From contig JAFUWN010000023.1 of the NCBI GenBank assembly GCA_017483465.1, forward strand, positions 1 to 47,226: 47,226 nt of DNA, written 5' to 3'. This document shows, in pieces, positions 39,938-47,226 of this stretch. The notes under the pieces are model-generated. The model did not search any database, was not told where the DNA came from, and saw only the letters and a list, made by a program, of their open reading frames with translations. This DNA is from Oscillospiraceae bacterium. Its GTDB lineage: Bacteria > Bacillota > Clostridia > Oscillospirales > Ruminococcaceae. The position numbers and the translations under genes were made by a program. Position 1 is the stretch's first letter, and each line of letters opens with the position of its first letter.

Positions 39938-41890
39938 ATGGGTTTGACACTCACAGAAAAAATTCTCCGTGCTCATCTCGTTGACGGCGAACCCGTCAAA
40001 GGTCAGGAAATCGGTATCAGAATTGACCAGACTCTGACTCAGGACGCTACCGGAACTATGGCATATCTCGAATTTGAGGCAATGGGTGTGCCTCGTGTCC
40101 GTACAGAAAGAAGTGTTGCTTATATTGATCATAACACACTTCAGAACGGCTTTGAAAATGCCGATGATCACCGCTTTATCGGCTCAGTCGCTAAAAAACA
40201 CGGCATTTATTTTTCCCGTCCCGGCAATGGTATCTGTCATCAGGTACATCTGGAAAGATTCGGCATTCCGGGCAAGACTCTGATCGGCTCCGACAGTCAT
40301 ACACCTACCGGCGGCGGTATCGGTATGATTGCAATCGGTGCAGGCGGTCTGGATGTTGCTGTTGCTATGGGCGGCGGTGCATATTATATTACTTATCCTA
40401 AGATCGTCAAAGTCAATCTGACCGGAAAGCTCTCCCCCTGGGTTGCCGCTAAGGATGTTATCTTAGAAGTATTAAGAAGATTATCCGTCAAGGGCGGTGT
40501 CGGCAAAGTGATCGAATACTGCGGCGAGGGCGTGAAGACTCTCTCTGTTCCGGAACGTGCTACTATTACCAATATGGGTGCGGAACTCGGTGCAACAACT
40601 TCTATTTTCCCGTCTGATGAAATCACTAAACAGTTCCTTGAAGCTCAGGGCAGAGGCGAAGTCTGGACAGAACAGAAAGCTGATGCTGATGCTGTCTATG
40701 ATGAAGAAGTCAATATCAATCTCTCTGAACTGGTTCCGCTGGCTGCCTGTCCGCATTCTCCGGATAATGTCAAGTCCGTAAAGGAAATCGAAGAAGAAAA
40801 GGGCGGCAAAATGAAAATCGATCAGGTCTGCATTGGTTCCTGTACCAACTCTTCCCTGCTGGATATGATGAAAGTGGCTCATATCCTGAAAGGCAAGACC
40901 GTACATCCGGATGTATCTCTTGCCATTGCTCCCGGCTCGAAACAGGTGCTCAATATGATGGCAGATATGGGCTTATTATCCATCATGATCGATGCCGGTG
41001 CAAGAATCCTCGAAAGTGCCTGCGGCCCCTGCATCGGTATGGGACAGTCTCCCAACTCGAAGGGCATTTCTCTGAGAACTTTCAACAGAAACTTCTTAGG
41101 CCGCTCCGGAACAAAAGACGGTCAGATCTATCTGGTATCTCCGGAATTAGCAGCGATTTCCGCAGTCACAGGCTATCTGACTGACCCCAGAGAAATCGGA
41201 GAAATGCCTGATTTCGTTCTGCCGGAGAAATTCACTGTTCATGATAACATGATTGCTCTTCCGGCATCCGAAGCAGAAGCCGATCAGGTCGAAATCCTGA
41301 GAGGCCCCAATATCAAGCCTTATCCGGAAACTGCTCCGCTCGAAGCTTCTATTGAAGCTCCGGTATCTCTGAAAGTCGAAGATAATATCACGACTGATCA
41401 TATCATGCCTGCCGGTGCAAAGATTCTGCCGTTACGCTCGAATATTCCGGCAATCTCCCAGCACTGCTTTACCGTTTGTGACGAAACTTTCCCGACCAGA
41501 GCAAAAGAACTCGGCAAGAGCATTATCGTCGGCGGTTCCAACTACGGGCAGGGTTCTTCCCGTGAACATGCGGCACTTGCTCCGCTCTATCTGGGTATCA
41601 AGGCTGTTCTTGTAAAATCTTTTGCAAGAATTCACAGAGCAAATTTGATTAATGCCGGCATTCTGCCGCTGACATTCGTGAATGAATCTGATTATGATGC
41701 CATCAGTCAGGGCGATGTTCTGGAATTAGCCGATATTCGTGCGAAAGTCGAAGCAGGAGAAACACAGTTCAATATCATCAACAAGACAACCAGTAAAGAA
41801 ATTCCGGTACTCTGCGAACTGACAGGCCGTACAAAAGATATTATGCTTGCCGGAGGTCTGCTGGATTATACAAGAGAAAACCTGAAATAA
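39938..41890 (+). CDS. acn: Aconitate hydratase
   Basis: A 650-residue [4Fe-4S] enzyme interconverting citrate and isocitrate, mitochondrial/AcnA-like in domain order but short. Iron-sulphur ligands are C302 (IGSCTNSS), C362 and C365 (ACGPCIGMG). GSDSHTPTGGGIG (118-130) and the swivel-domain motif GGSNYGQGSSREHAAL are intact. GAAAGGAA lies upstream of the ATG. With icd downstream it forms the oxidative branch that makes 2-oxoglutarate for glutamate. No citrate synthase is in the window. Confidence 0.96.
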   Translation: MGLTLTEKILRAHLVDGEPVKGQEIGIRIDQTLTQDATGTMAYLEFEAMGVPRVRTERSVAYIDHNTLQNGFENADDHRFIGSVAKKHGIYFSRPGNGICHQVHLERFGIPGKTLIGSDSHTPTGGGIGMIAIGAGGLDVAVAMGGGAYYITYPKIVKVNLTGKLSPWVAAKDVILEVLRRLSVKGGVGKVIEYCGEGVKTLSVPERATITNMGAELGATTSIFPSDEITKQFLEAQGRGEVWTEQKADADAVYDEEVNINLSELVPLAACPHSPDNVKSVKEIEEEKGGKMKIDQVCIGSCTNSSLLDMMKVAHILKGKTVHPDVSLAIAPGSKQVLNMMADMGLLSIMIDAGARILESACGPCIGMGQSPNSKGISLRTFNRNFLGRSGTKDGQIYLVSPELAAISAVTGYLTDPREIGEMPDFVLPEKFTVHDNMIALPASEAEADQVEILRGPNIKPYPETAPLEASIEAPVSLKVEDNITTDHIMPAGAKILPLRSNIPAISQHCFTVCDETFPTRAKELGKSIIVGGSNYGQGSSREHAALAPLYLGIKAVLVKSFARIHRANLINAGILPLTFVNESDYDAISQGDVLELADIRAKVEAGETQFNIINKTTSKEIPVLCELTGRTKDIMLAGGLLDYTRENLK

Positions 41891-41900
41891 TCCATATTTT

Positions 41901-42140
41901 ATGAAACCGGAAGAAAATATAATTGTCATCATTGTGTTTATTCTTCTGTATCTGCTTTGTAGTGGAACGGAATTTGCACTTGTAATTATTATTATGATTG
42001 TGGCGATGCTTTATATAACAGCAGAATATATGTTAGAAAAATATGCTCTGAATATCCCATCTGATGTCAGAAAAATCATCAGTGTTTTAATCGCAACTGT
42101 TTTCTGCGTGGCCGCAATGGTACTGTATAACTTGTCATAA
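41901..42140 (+). CDS. Small two-helix membrane protein
   Basis: 79 residues with two or three hydrophobic segments (about 7-20, 25-42 and 61-77) and a charged middle YMLEKYALNIPSDVRKIISV. It is a paralogue of the next gene (YFLKKYVPGVSPEIRKVTGT aligns to that middle). Family not recognised. It lies 10 bases after acn; the ribosome-binding site is poor, suggesting coupling. Confidence 0.65.
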   Translation: MKPEENIIVIIVFILLYLLCSGTEFALVIIIMIVAMLYITAEYMLEKYALNIPSDVRKIISVLIATVFCVAAMVLYNLS

Positions 42141-42144
42141 TTTT

Positions 42145-42327
42145 ATGTGGATGAAAAAAGAAATAGTCAAATTTATTACGGTTATTATGATGATACTATT
42201 TTATTACGGAACAGATTATTTCTTAAAAAAATATGTTCCGGGTGTATCGCCTGAAATCAGAAAAGTGACTGGTACACTATTGGCAGTCGTCATCTGTATG
42301 CTTATGATATGGTTGGAGGGTCGATGA
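42145..42327 (+). CDS. Small membrane protein, paralogue of 41901
   Basis: 60 residues with two hydrophobic segments (about 10-22 and 43-57) around YFLKKYVPGVSPEIRKVTGT. No clear ribosome-binding site precedes the ATG; a second ATG (MKKE) two codons in is possible. Its end overlaps the start of the PARG-like gene, so it may serve to couple translation. Function unknown. Confidence 0.55.
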   Translation: MWMKKEIVKFITVIMMILFYYGTDYFLKKYVPGVSPEIRKVTGTLLAVVICMLMIWLEGR

Positions 42328-43031
42328 TGAATTTTTTAAAAATCAAGTCTGAAAATGATAAAATTTTTAAAAATAATTCTTATCCGGATATGCAGTCAGA
42401 AGTCTTTCAGGACGTGACAGCCCAGTCTGTACAGAGAACATGGGAATTTCAAATTTCTGAATATCTGATTTGTACAGATACCATTTCAGCCATTTTAAAA
42501 TATGGCAGAGGAAAGACAATTGCTTTAAACTTTGCAAATGCAATGTATGCCGGAGGCGGTTATATCCTCGGCGGCAACGCTCAGGAAGAAGCTCTCTGCC
42601 GGGCAAGTATGCTCTATTATACAATCAAAACTGCTAAAACGTATTATCATGCGAATCGACTGCATGTTCTCCCGGATTATACAAATCACATGATCTATTC
42701 CCGGAATGTTCCGGTTATCCGGGATAATTCCGGAAATCTTCTGGAATCGCCGGAAATCTGTGATTTCATCACCTGTCCGGCAGTCAACCGGACTTTTGCA
42801 AAATTTCTGTTTTCGCAGAAAAAATTAAATCTCATCATGGAACAGAGAATTGAAAATATCATCAGACTCTGTGCCGTTCACAAGCCCGATGTTCTGATTT
42901 TAGGTGCTTTCGGATGCGGAGTGTTCGGCAATAAAAGAGAAATTGTCTATCCGCAGTTTGAAAAGGCGATCAATCAGTATCTTTCTGATGAAATAACAAT
43001 TATATTTGCTGACCCTTCAGCAAATAACTAA
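42327..43031 (+). CDS. PARG-like ADP-ribose glycohydrolase (TIGR02452/DUF2263 type)
   Basis: 234 residues of the macrodomain-related bacterial PARG family. The signature is present: NFANAMYAGGGYILGGNAQE followed by E, i.e. GGG-x6-QEE with the catalytic Glu pair. LILGAFGCGVFGNKRE marks the second ligand loop. Family members remove ADP-ribose or poly-ADP-ribose from proteins. The N-terminal part (FLKIKSENDKIFKNNSYPDM) varies. GGAGGG lies 5-8 bases before the tandem ATGs at 42324/42327. It is placed between acn and icd in what looks like a Rex-controlled operon, an unexpected setting that links NAD-derived modification to redox control. No ADP-ribosyltransferase is seen nearby. Confidence 0.88.
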   Translation: MNFLKIKSENDKIFKNNSYPDMQSEVFQDVTAQSVQRTWEFQISEYLICTDTISAILKYGRGKTIALNFANAMYAGGGYILGGNAQEEALCRASMLYYTIKTAKTYYHANRLHVLPDYTNHMIYSRNVPVIRDNSGNLLESPEICDFITCPAVNRTFAKFLFSQKKLNLIMEQRIENIIRLCAVHKPDVLILGAFGCGVFGNKREIVYPQFEKAINQYLSDEITIIFADPSANN

Positions 43032-43056
43032 ATATTATTAAGGAGGAATTTTTCCG

Positions 43057-44271
43057 ATGGACAAAATCAAAATGACTACCCCTCTGGTCGAAATGGACGG
43101 AGACGAAATGACCCGTATTCTGTGGCAGTGGATTAAAGATATTTTAATCACTCCTTATGTCGATCTTAAAACCGAATATTATGATCTTGGTCTGAATCAC
43201 CGTGAAGAAACAAAAGATCAGGTTACTTTCGACAGTGCCGAAGCTACTAAGAAATACGGCGTTGCTGTCAAGTGTGCGACTATCACCCCCAATGCTGCCC
43301 GTATGCCGGAATATCATTTATCTGAAATGTGGAAATCTCCGAACGGTACCATCAGAGCCTTTCTGGACGGTACTGTATTCAGAACCCCGATTCTTGTCAA
43401 GGGCATTACTCCCTATATTCCGACATGGACAAAGCCCATCACTATTGCCCGTCATGCTTACGGCGATGTCTATAAAAATACCGAAATGCAGGTAAAACAG
43501 GGCGGCAAAGCTGAACTTGTCTATACTGACAAAGACGGCAATGAAACTCGTCAGCTGATTCATGAATTTACTGAAAGTGACGGTATTATTCAGGGTCTGC
43601 ATAACCGTGATGACAGTATCTCCGGCTTCGCAAGAGCCTGCTTTAACTACGCTCTTGATCTGAAACAGGATCTCTGGTTTGCTACCAAAGATACAATCTC
43701 TAAGAAATACGATCACAGATTCAAGGATATTTTTGCCGAAATCTTCGAGAATGAATATAAAGCAAAATTTGAAGAAGCCGGTATTGAATATTTCTATACT
43801 CTGATTGACGATGCCGTTGCCCGTGTCATCCGTTCCAACGGCGGTTATATCTGGGCCTGCAAGAACTATGACGGCGATGTCATGTCCGATATGGTTTCTA
43901 CTGCCTATGGTTCTCTTGCCATGATGACTTCTGTTCTGGTATCTCCGACAGGTGTCTATGAATATGAAGCCGCTCACGGCACTGTGCAGAGACATTATTA
44001 TAAACATCTCAAAGGCGAAGAAACTTCCACTAACTCCGTTGCAACAATCTTTGCATGGAGCGGTGCTCTCCGCAAGAGAGGCGAACTTGATAACATTCCG
44101 GAACTGATCGCTTATGCTGATAAACTCGAAAAAGCTACGATTCAGACCATTGAAGAAGGCGTGATGACAGGCGATCTGTATCTGCTTTCCAAACTCGAAA
44201 ACAAGAGAAAAGTCAACTCCAGAGAATTTCTTGAAGAAATCAACACCAGACTGGCTGCTCTCATGCAGTAA
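43057..44271 (+). CDS. icd: Isocitrate dehydrogenase (NADP+), type II
   Basis: A 404-residue homodimeric enzyme of the eukaryote-like subfamily, making 2-oxoglutarate and NADPH. Marks are [37 protein letters not shown] (substrate Ser-Asn loop) and the cofactor region [20 protein letters not shown] with the Arg-His pair that prefers NADP. AGGAGG precedes the ATG. It is 25 bases after the PARG-like gene and 14 before rex. Confidence 0.97.
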   Translation: MDKIKMTTPLVEMDGDEMTRILWQWIKDILITPYVDLKTEYYDLGLNHREETKDQVTFDSAEATKKYGVAVKCATITPNAARMPEYHLSEMWKSPNGTIRAFLDGTVFRTPILVKGITPYIPTWTKPITIARHAYGDVYKNTEMQVKQGGKAELVYTDKDGNETRQLIHEFTESDGIIQGLHNRDDSISGFARACFNYALDLKQDLWFATKDTISKKYDHRFKDIFAEIFENEYKAKFEEAGIEYFYTLIDDAVARVIRSNGGYIWACKNYDGDVMSDMVSTAYGSLAMMTSVLVSPTGVYEYEAAHGTVQRHYYKHLKGEETSTNSVATIFAWSGALRKRGELDNIPELIAYADKLEKATIQTIEEGVMTGDLYLLSKLENKRKVNSREFLEEINTRLAALMQ

Positions 44272-44285
44272 GGAGTGCTTTCATT

Positions 44286-44924
44286 ATGGGAAAACAGGTG
44301 ATTTCTACTCCTGTAATTCGCCGGCTGCCCAGATATTACCGTTTTCTGGGCGAGCTGGAGCGTGAAAAGGTAGAACGCATTTCTTCCCGTGAGCTTGCTC
44401 AGCGAATGGGACTTTCTGCCTCTCAGATACGACAGGATTTCAATTGTTTCGGCGGTTTCGGTCAGCAGGGCTATGGCTATCATGTCAAGGAACTGCGTGA
44501 AATTATCGGAGAAATACTCGGTGTTCACGAACACACCGGTGTGATTCTGATCGGAGCCGGCAATCTCGGAAAAGCAGTTGCCGCTCATCTGGATTTTCAG
44601 AAGCGCGGGTGCGAGCTGATTGGCATTTTCGATGACAATCCTCTGCTTCAGGGAACAATGACGGCTAATCTTCCGATCATGCCGATGGAAACGCTTGACA
44701 GTTTCTGTCAGCAGAGAAAACCGCAGGTTGCTGTATTGTGTATTCCCAAAGATGCCGCTCAGCAGCTTGCAGACAAACTGATTGCCCTGGGCATTTACGG
44801 ATTCTGGAATTTCAGTCATTTTGATCTGAGAATTACCAATCCGGATGTGATTGTTGAAAACGTACATCTCGGCGACAGTCTGATGACACTTGCCTATTGT
44901 ATGCACCGCAGAGAAGAAAAATAA
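44286..44924 (+). CDS. rex: Redox-sensing transcriptional repressor Rex
   Basis: 212 residues. The N-terminal winged helix (PVIRRLPRYYRFLGELEREK, ISSRELAQRMGLSASQIRQD, FGGFGQQGYGY) binds DNA. The C-terminal Rossmann domain (VILIGAGNLGKAVAAHLDF, LIGIFDDNP) binds NADH, which releases the protein from DNA. Length and motifs are standard. It is the last gene of the operon, and its own target-like site lies at the operon promoter. AAGGAG lies upstream of the ATG. A strong terminator follows. Confidence 0.97.
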   Translation: MGKQVISTPVIRRLPRYYRFLGELEREKVERISSRELAQRMGLSASQIRQDFNCFGGFGQQGYGYHVKELREIIGEILGVHEHTGVILIGAGNLGKAVAAHLDFQKRGCELIGIFDDNPLLQGTMTANLPIMPMETLDSFCQQRKPQVAVLCIPKDAAQQLADKLIALGIYGFWNFSHFDLRITNPDVIVENVHLGDSLMTLAYCMHRREEK

Positions 44925-44925
44925 A

Positions 44926-44964
44926 AAAGCAATCCGGCTGATGCAGAATCAGCCGGATTGCTTT
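44926..44964 (+). terminator. Terminator after rex
   Basis: AAAGCAATCCGGCTGA (44926-44941) pairs perfectly with TCAGCCGGATTGCTTT (44949-44964), followed by GTCTTTT. Confidence 0.9.
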
Positions 44965-44990
44965 GTCTTTTCTGGCAATAAGGGAAATAA

Positions 44991-45019
44991 AACAGACTCT
45001 CTGAAACAGAGAGCCTGTT
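44991..45019 (-). terminator. Terminator after the cohesin-type gene
   Basis: AACAGACTCTCTG (44991-45003) pairs with CAGAGAGCCTGTT (45007-45019) with one mismatch; the minus-strand tail is TTTATTT. Confidence 0.8.
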
Positions 45020-45056
45020 ATTTGTTGTTTTAATTCTGTGCAGTCAAGAATCAGAA

Positions 45057-46115
45057 TTAGTCGTTCTTCTTCTTGGAAACTACTGCTACGCCGCCCAGAA
45101 CTGCAACTGCTGCTGCAACACCTGCGATCGGCAGAACATCTGCAACACCTGTCTTCGGAGAAGAGGTTGCTGTAACAGTGTTTGCTGTTGTAGATTTGCT
45201 GCTTGTAGAAGAGCTGGAGGGCTTGCCTGTTGTTGTAGTTGTAGTTTTGGAAGATGTTGTTGTGTTGGAAGATGTTGTTGTGTCGGAAGATGTTGTTGTG
45301 TCGGATGTTGTTGTGCTTTCTGTTGTTGTGGTTTCAGGTTCTGTGGATGTTGTTGTAGTTTCAGGTTCTGTGGTGGTGGTTGTAGTTGTTGTGGATGTAG
45401 ATGTTGTAGTTGTGGTAGTTGTAGTGGTTGTTGTGGTGGTAGTTGTTGTGGTGGTGGTTGTAGTTGTTGTTTCAACGCCTTCGATTTCGATATAACCATC
45501 AGCATGGCCAACTACACCCTGTGCGATATAGTCAACATCGTTGTTACTATCCTTGAACAGTTCCGGACGAGCTTCACCCTTGGAGTTTTCACCGGCTGTT
45601 CTGTAGAAGATGTCATAACGAGCACCTTCTTCAGCAGGAGAAGGAATCTTTACCATAATCAGCAGCAGGTTTGCATTGGAACGAGTGTTGCATCTTGCAA
45701 GTGCCCATGTGTTCCATGCTACATTGCCCTTGGAGGAAGATACCATTTCAAAGCTCAGGCCTGTACCTGTCAGGTCAGTTGCATCATCACCGTTGTTAAC
45801 GATCTGATCAATAGAGCATCTGGAATCTACTTCAAAACCAAATTCAGCAGCATTGAAGCCTGTAGGTGTGGTGTTGTTTACCACTTTGACAAATACCGGA
45901 ACTGTGTAATTGAGAGCTGCTGCTTCTTCAGCAGTTAAGGTAACCTGTTCAATTGCAACAGAAAGCTGAGGATCTGCAACGGTCTGACCATCAGCATTTA
46001 CAAAAGTATTGCTGACAGTTCTTTCTTCAGCAGAGGCAGCCAGAGCAGGTGTGCAGGCAACTAAAGTCATTGCAGCGAGGGCAGAAACTACCTTCTTAAA
46101 GCTAATCTTCTTCAT
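45057..46115 (-). CDS. scaE: Cohesin-type wall-anchored scaffoldin, ScaE-like
   Basis: 352 residues. The signal peptide (1-29, ending ALAASA) is followed by one cohesin-like beta domain (about 45-212: VPVFVKVVNN, GFNAAEFGFEVD, GNVAWNTWALARC). A Thr-rich stalk begins with 23 consecutive Thr (216-238). The C-terminal sorting signal is SPKTG (319-323), a hydrophobic helix and KKKND. SPKTG is a known non-LPXTG sortase motif. In R. flavefaciens the single-cohesin ScaE anchors the cellulosome and follows cttA; the same order appears here. LVAC at 18-21 could also read as a lipobox. It would hold dockerin proteins at the surface. The cohesin call rests on pattern, not a search. Confidence 0.68.
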   Translation of the reverse strand: MKKISFKKVVSALAAMTLVACTPALAASAEERTVSNTFVNADGQTVADPQLSVAIEQVTLTAEEAAALNYTVPVFVKVVNNTTPTGFNAAEFGFEVDSRCSIDQIVNNGDDATDLTGTGLSFEMVSSSKGNVAWNTWALARCNTRSNANLLLIMVKIPSPAEEGARYDIFYRTAGENSKGEARPELFKDSNNDVDYIAQGVVGHADGYIEIEGVETTTTTTTTTTTTTTTTTTTTTTTSTSTTTTTTTTEPETTTTSTEPETTTTESTTTSDTTTSSDTTTSSNTTTSSKTTTTTTGKPSSSSTSSKSTTANTVTATSSPKTGVADVLPIAGVAAAVAVLGGVAVVSKKKND

Positions 46116-46149
46116 TTTCGTAATTTTCCTTTCAAATAAAATTTATATC

Positions 46150-46178
46150 ATGCACCGCACTGCGAAAGTGCAGTGCAT
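46150..46178. other. Intergenic hairpin between the two scaffold genes
   Basis: ATGCAC-C-GCACT (46150-46161) pairs with AGTGC-A-GTGCAT (46167-46178) around GCGAA, with one mismatch and no T-run. With no promoter found before the cohesin gene, this may be an RNA-processing or attenuation site in a joint transcript. Confidence 0.5.
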
Positions 46179-46223
46179 AATACGTTGATGAAATGAGATT
46201 GAATTTATTTTGTCAATACCGGA

Positions 46224-47226
46224 TTAAGCAGTCTGATTTGTGTTATGATCGTTAATCCAGGTAGTGATTTCTTTTGTATACAGCGGCCAAGGTTCAGGCA
46301 GTACATTGTTACCCCAATCAGCATCCTGACCAGAACCATCCAGAGCAGCATGAATCAGAATATAAGCAGCGTCACCGGCATCAAGCATGCTCTTTGCAGC
46401 ACCTTCTTTGTTGCTGGTTACACCCTGATCTTTGGATTCACCGTCGATGTCAGCTAAGAACCAAGCAAAAGCTTCAGCAGCTGCATTAGAATTAGAATAG
46501 AGATATACATCATCCAGACCAGCACCGTCATTAGCAGCATAAATCAGAACCTTAGCAGCATCACCGGCATCAGAAACACCATCGAGGTCAGCATCGCCCT
46601 TTACACCGATATAGATGTAAACCTGCTTGTCAGCAACAGCATAAGCACCGTCATCATCTACATAGAAGATATACAGCGGCAGAACTGTGTAAGCGAAGTC
46701 CTGATTATCAGCCTTGTACTTGTTTACAACATCCAGCGGAGACAGTTCCTTGTCATAAATGCTGTCAGTCAGGCCAAATGCAAACTTGTTCTTGTCGACT
46801 TCTACTTCTTCAGTTGTTTCTACACCGTCAACAATTACTCTTTCAGTTACAGTAGCACCCTTGATGAGGTCTTCTGCATTGAACGGTCTCGGGTCATGAG
46901 AGAAATAGAAGTTTCTGTTGGAATCTACATCACCATCAACATTCAGGTGGAGATCTTTTACGATTTCTTCAGGAGTCTTGGACTCGGATTCAGATTCAGA
47001 CTCGCTTTCAGATTCGGAAGTCTTGTCTGTATCAGATTCGGATTCAGATGTCTTGTCTGTATCAGATTCGGATTCAGATGTCTTGTCTGTATCGGATTCG
47101 GATTCAGATGTCTTGTCTGTATCGGATTCGGATTCAGATGTCTTGTCTGTATCGGATTCGGATTCAGATGTCTTGTCTGTATCGGATTCGGATTCAGATG
47201 TCTTGTCTGTATCGGATTCGGATTCA
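46224..47226 (-). CDS. C-terminal part of a secreted dockerin protein, CttA/ScaB-like (runs off window)
   Basis: An open frame of 334 codons including the stop enters from the right edge; the start is outside. From the edge inward there is a Ser/Glu/Asp linker of ten-residue repeats [11 protein letters not shown] domain of about 120 residues follows ([40 protein letters not shown]). An atypical dockerin comes next, with loops [20 protein letters not shown] and ADIDGESK...[14 protein letters not shown] separated by an unusually long insert. X-module plus insert-bearing dockerin is the design of R. flavefaciens CttA and ScaB, whose dockerins bind ScaE. The neighbour downstream is ScaE-like, which supports this. 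The N-terminal domains cannot be seen. Confidence 0.7.
   Translation of the reverse strand, partial: ESESDTDKTSESESDTDKTSESESDTDKTSESESDTDKTSESESDTDKTSESESDTDKTSESESDTDKTSESESESESESESKTPEEIVKDLHLNVDGDVDSNRNFYFSHDPRPFNAEDLIKGATVTERVIVDGVETTEEVEVDKNKFAFGLTDSIYDKELSPLDVVNKYKADNQDFAYTVLPLYIFYVDDDGAYAVADKQVYIYIGVKGDADLDGVSDAGDAAKVLIYAANDGAGLDDVYLYSNSNAAAEAFAWFLADIDGESKDQGVTSNKEGAAKSMLDAGDAAYILIHAALDGSGQDADWGNNVLPEPWPLYTKEITTWINDHNTNQTA
47011..47226 (-). repeat. 30-bp tandem repeat encoding an acidic linker
   Basis: A 30-base unit beginning GATTCAGATGTCTTGTCTGT repeats at 47041, 47071, 47101, 47131, 47161 and 47191, with a diverged copy at 47011 and a partial copy cut by the window edge. Each unit encodes ten residues ([10 protein letters not shown]). 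The near identity of the copies points to recent expansion. Confidence 0.95.

Noticed and set aside
45073-45495. Plus-strand frame made almost entirely of valine
   Set aside because: It is the reverse image of the Thr-rich stalk of the gene on the minus strand; no ribosome-binding site and no sensible protein.
47011-47226. Evenly spaced 30-bp repeats resembling a CRISPR array
   Set aside because: There are no unique spacers between copies, the unit is 30 bp with no gap, and it is in frame in a linker-coding region.

Overview
The window looks like a chromosomal segment of a cellulosome-forming, Ruminococcus-type Clostridium-group bacterium, closest in style to the R. flavefaciens group. The evidence is modest GC with Firmicutes ribosome-binding sites and TTGACA-N17-TATAAT promoters, several secreted dockerin proteins, GH10/CBM22/GH43 xylanolytic enzymes, and at the right edge a gene pair that resembles cttA/scaB followed by scaE. 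A diaminopimelate dehydrogenase and a DUF421/DUF4363 pair also fit. The species assignment is inference; no 16S gene is present.

Layout. 1-3000: right end of an integrated mobile element (mobilisation-type protein, tyrosine integrase, excisionase, divergent Xre regulator, membrane-protein cargo) abutting the 3' end of guaA. 2989-5740: guaA and a divergent polyprenyl-linked glycosyltransferase. 5762-9571: a 1269-residue GH10-dockerin-GH43 enzyme. 10002-14941: two tandem ECF sigma factor / membrane-anchored DUF4367 protein modules. 15034-23324: leftward-transcribed secreted and surface genes, namely two transglutaminase-like proteins, two BspA-type LRR proteins with full or half dockerins, and a two-module dockerin protein of unknown function. 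An HD hydrolase and a DUF421/DUF4363 pair lie among them. 23726-24737: rplM-rpsI with a structured leader. 24782-27296: paralogous membrane proteins. 27443: tRNA-Pro(GGG). 27620-29557: a second dockerin xylanase. 29878-30867: ddh. 30916-32860: an Xre/zinc-ribbon membrane regulator and small genes with a duplicated intergenic repeat. 32905-37782: pyrB (with a fused PyrI-like zinc domain), four uncharacterised genes and asnB. 37960-39810: three uncharacterised genes. 39938-44924: an acn - small membrane proteins - PARG-like - icd - rex operon with a Rex-operator-like palindrome over its promoter. 45057-47226: a cohesin-type wall-anchored protein and the 3' part of a dockerin protein.

How it fits together. 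The dockerin enzymes and LRR proteins would dock on cohesins, and the cohesin protein at the right edge would tether the complex to the wall. The two ECF/DUF4367 modules, placed beside the xylanase and the surface-protein cluster, are plausible envelope or substrate sensors. The acn-icd-rex operon links 2-oxoglutarate/NADPH supply to NADH sensing and carries an ADP-ribose hydrolase-like gene.

The strongest candidates for something new are the ECF/DUF4367 modules with a shared N-terminal motif, the Rex-controlled acn-PARG-icd operon, the PyrB-zinc-domain fusion without a nucleotide-binding domain, the repeated TTTTCAACA promoter element of the LRR-dockerin genes, and the mobile-element cargo beside guaA. 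All functional statements rest on reading the sequence and family knowledge; no searches were run.
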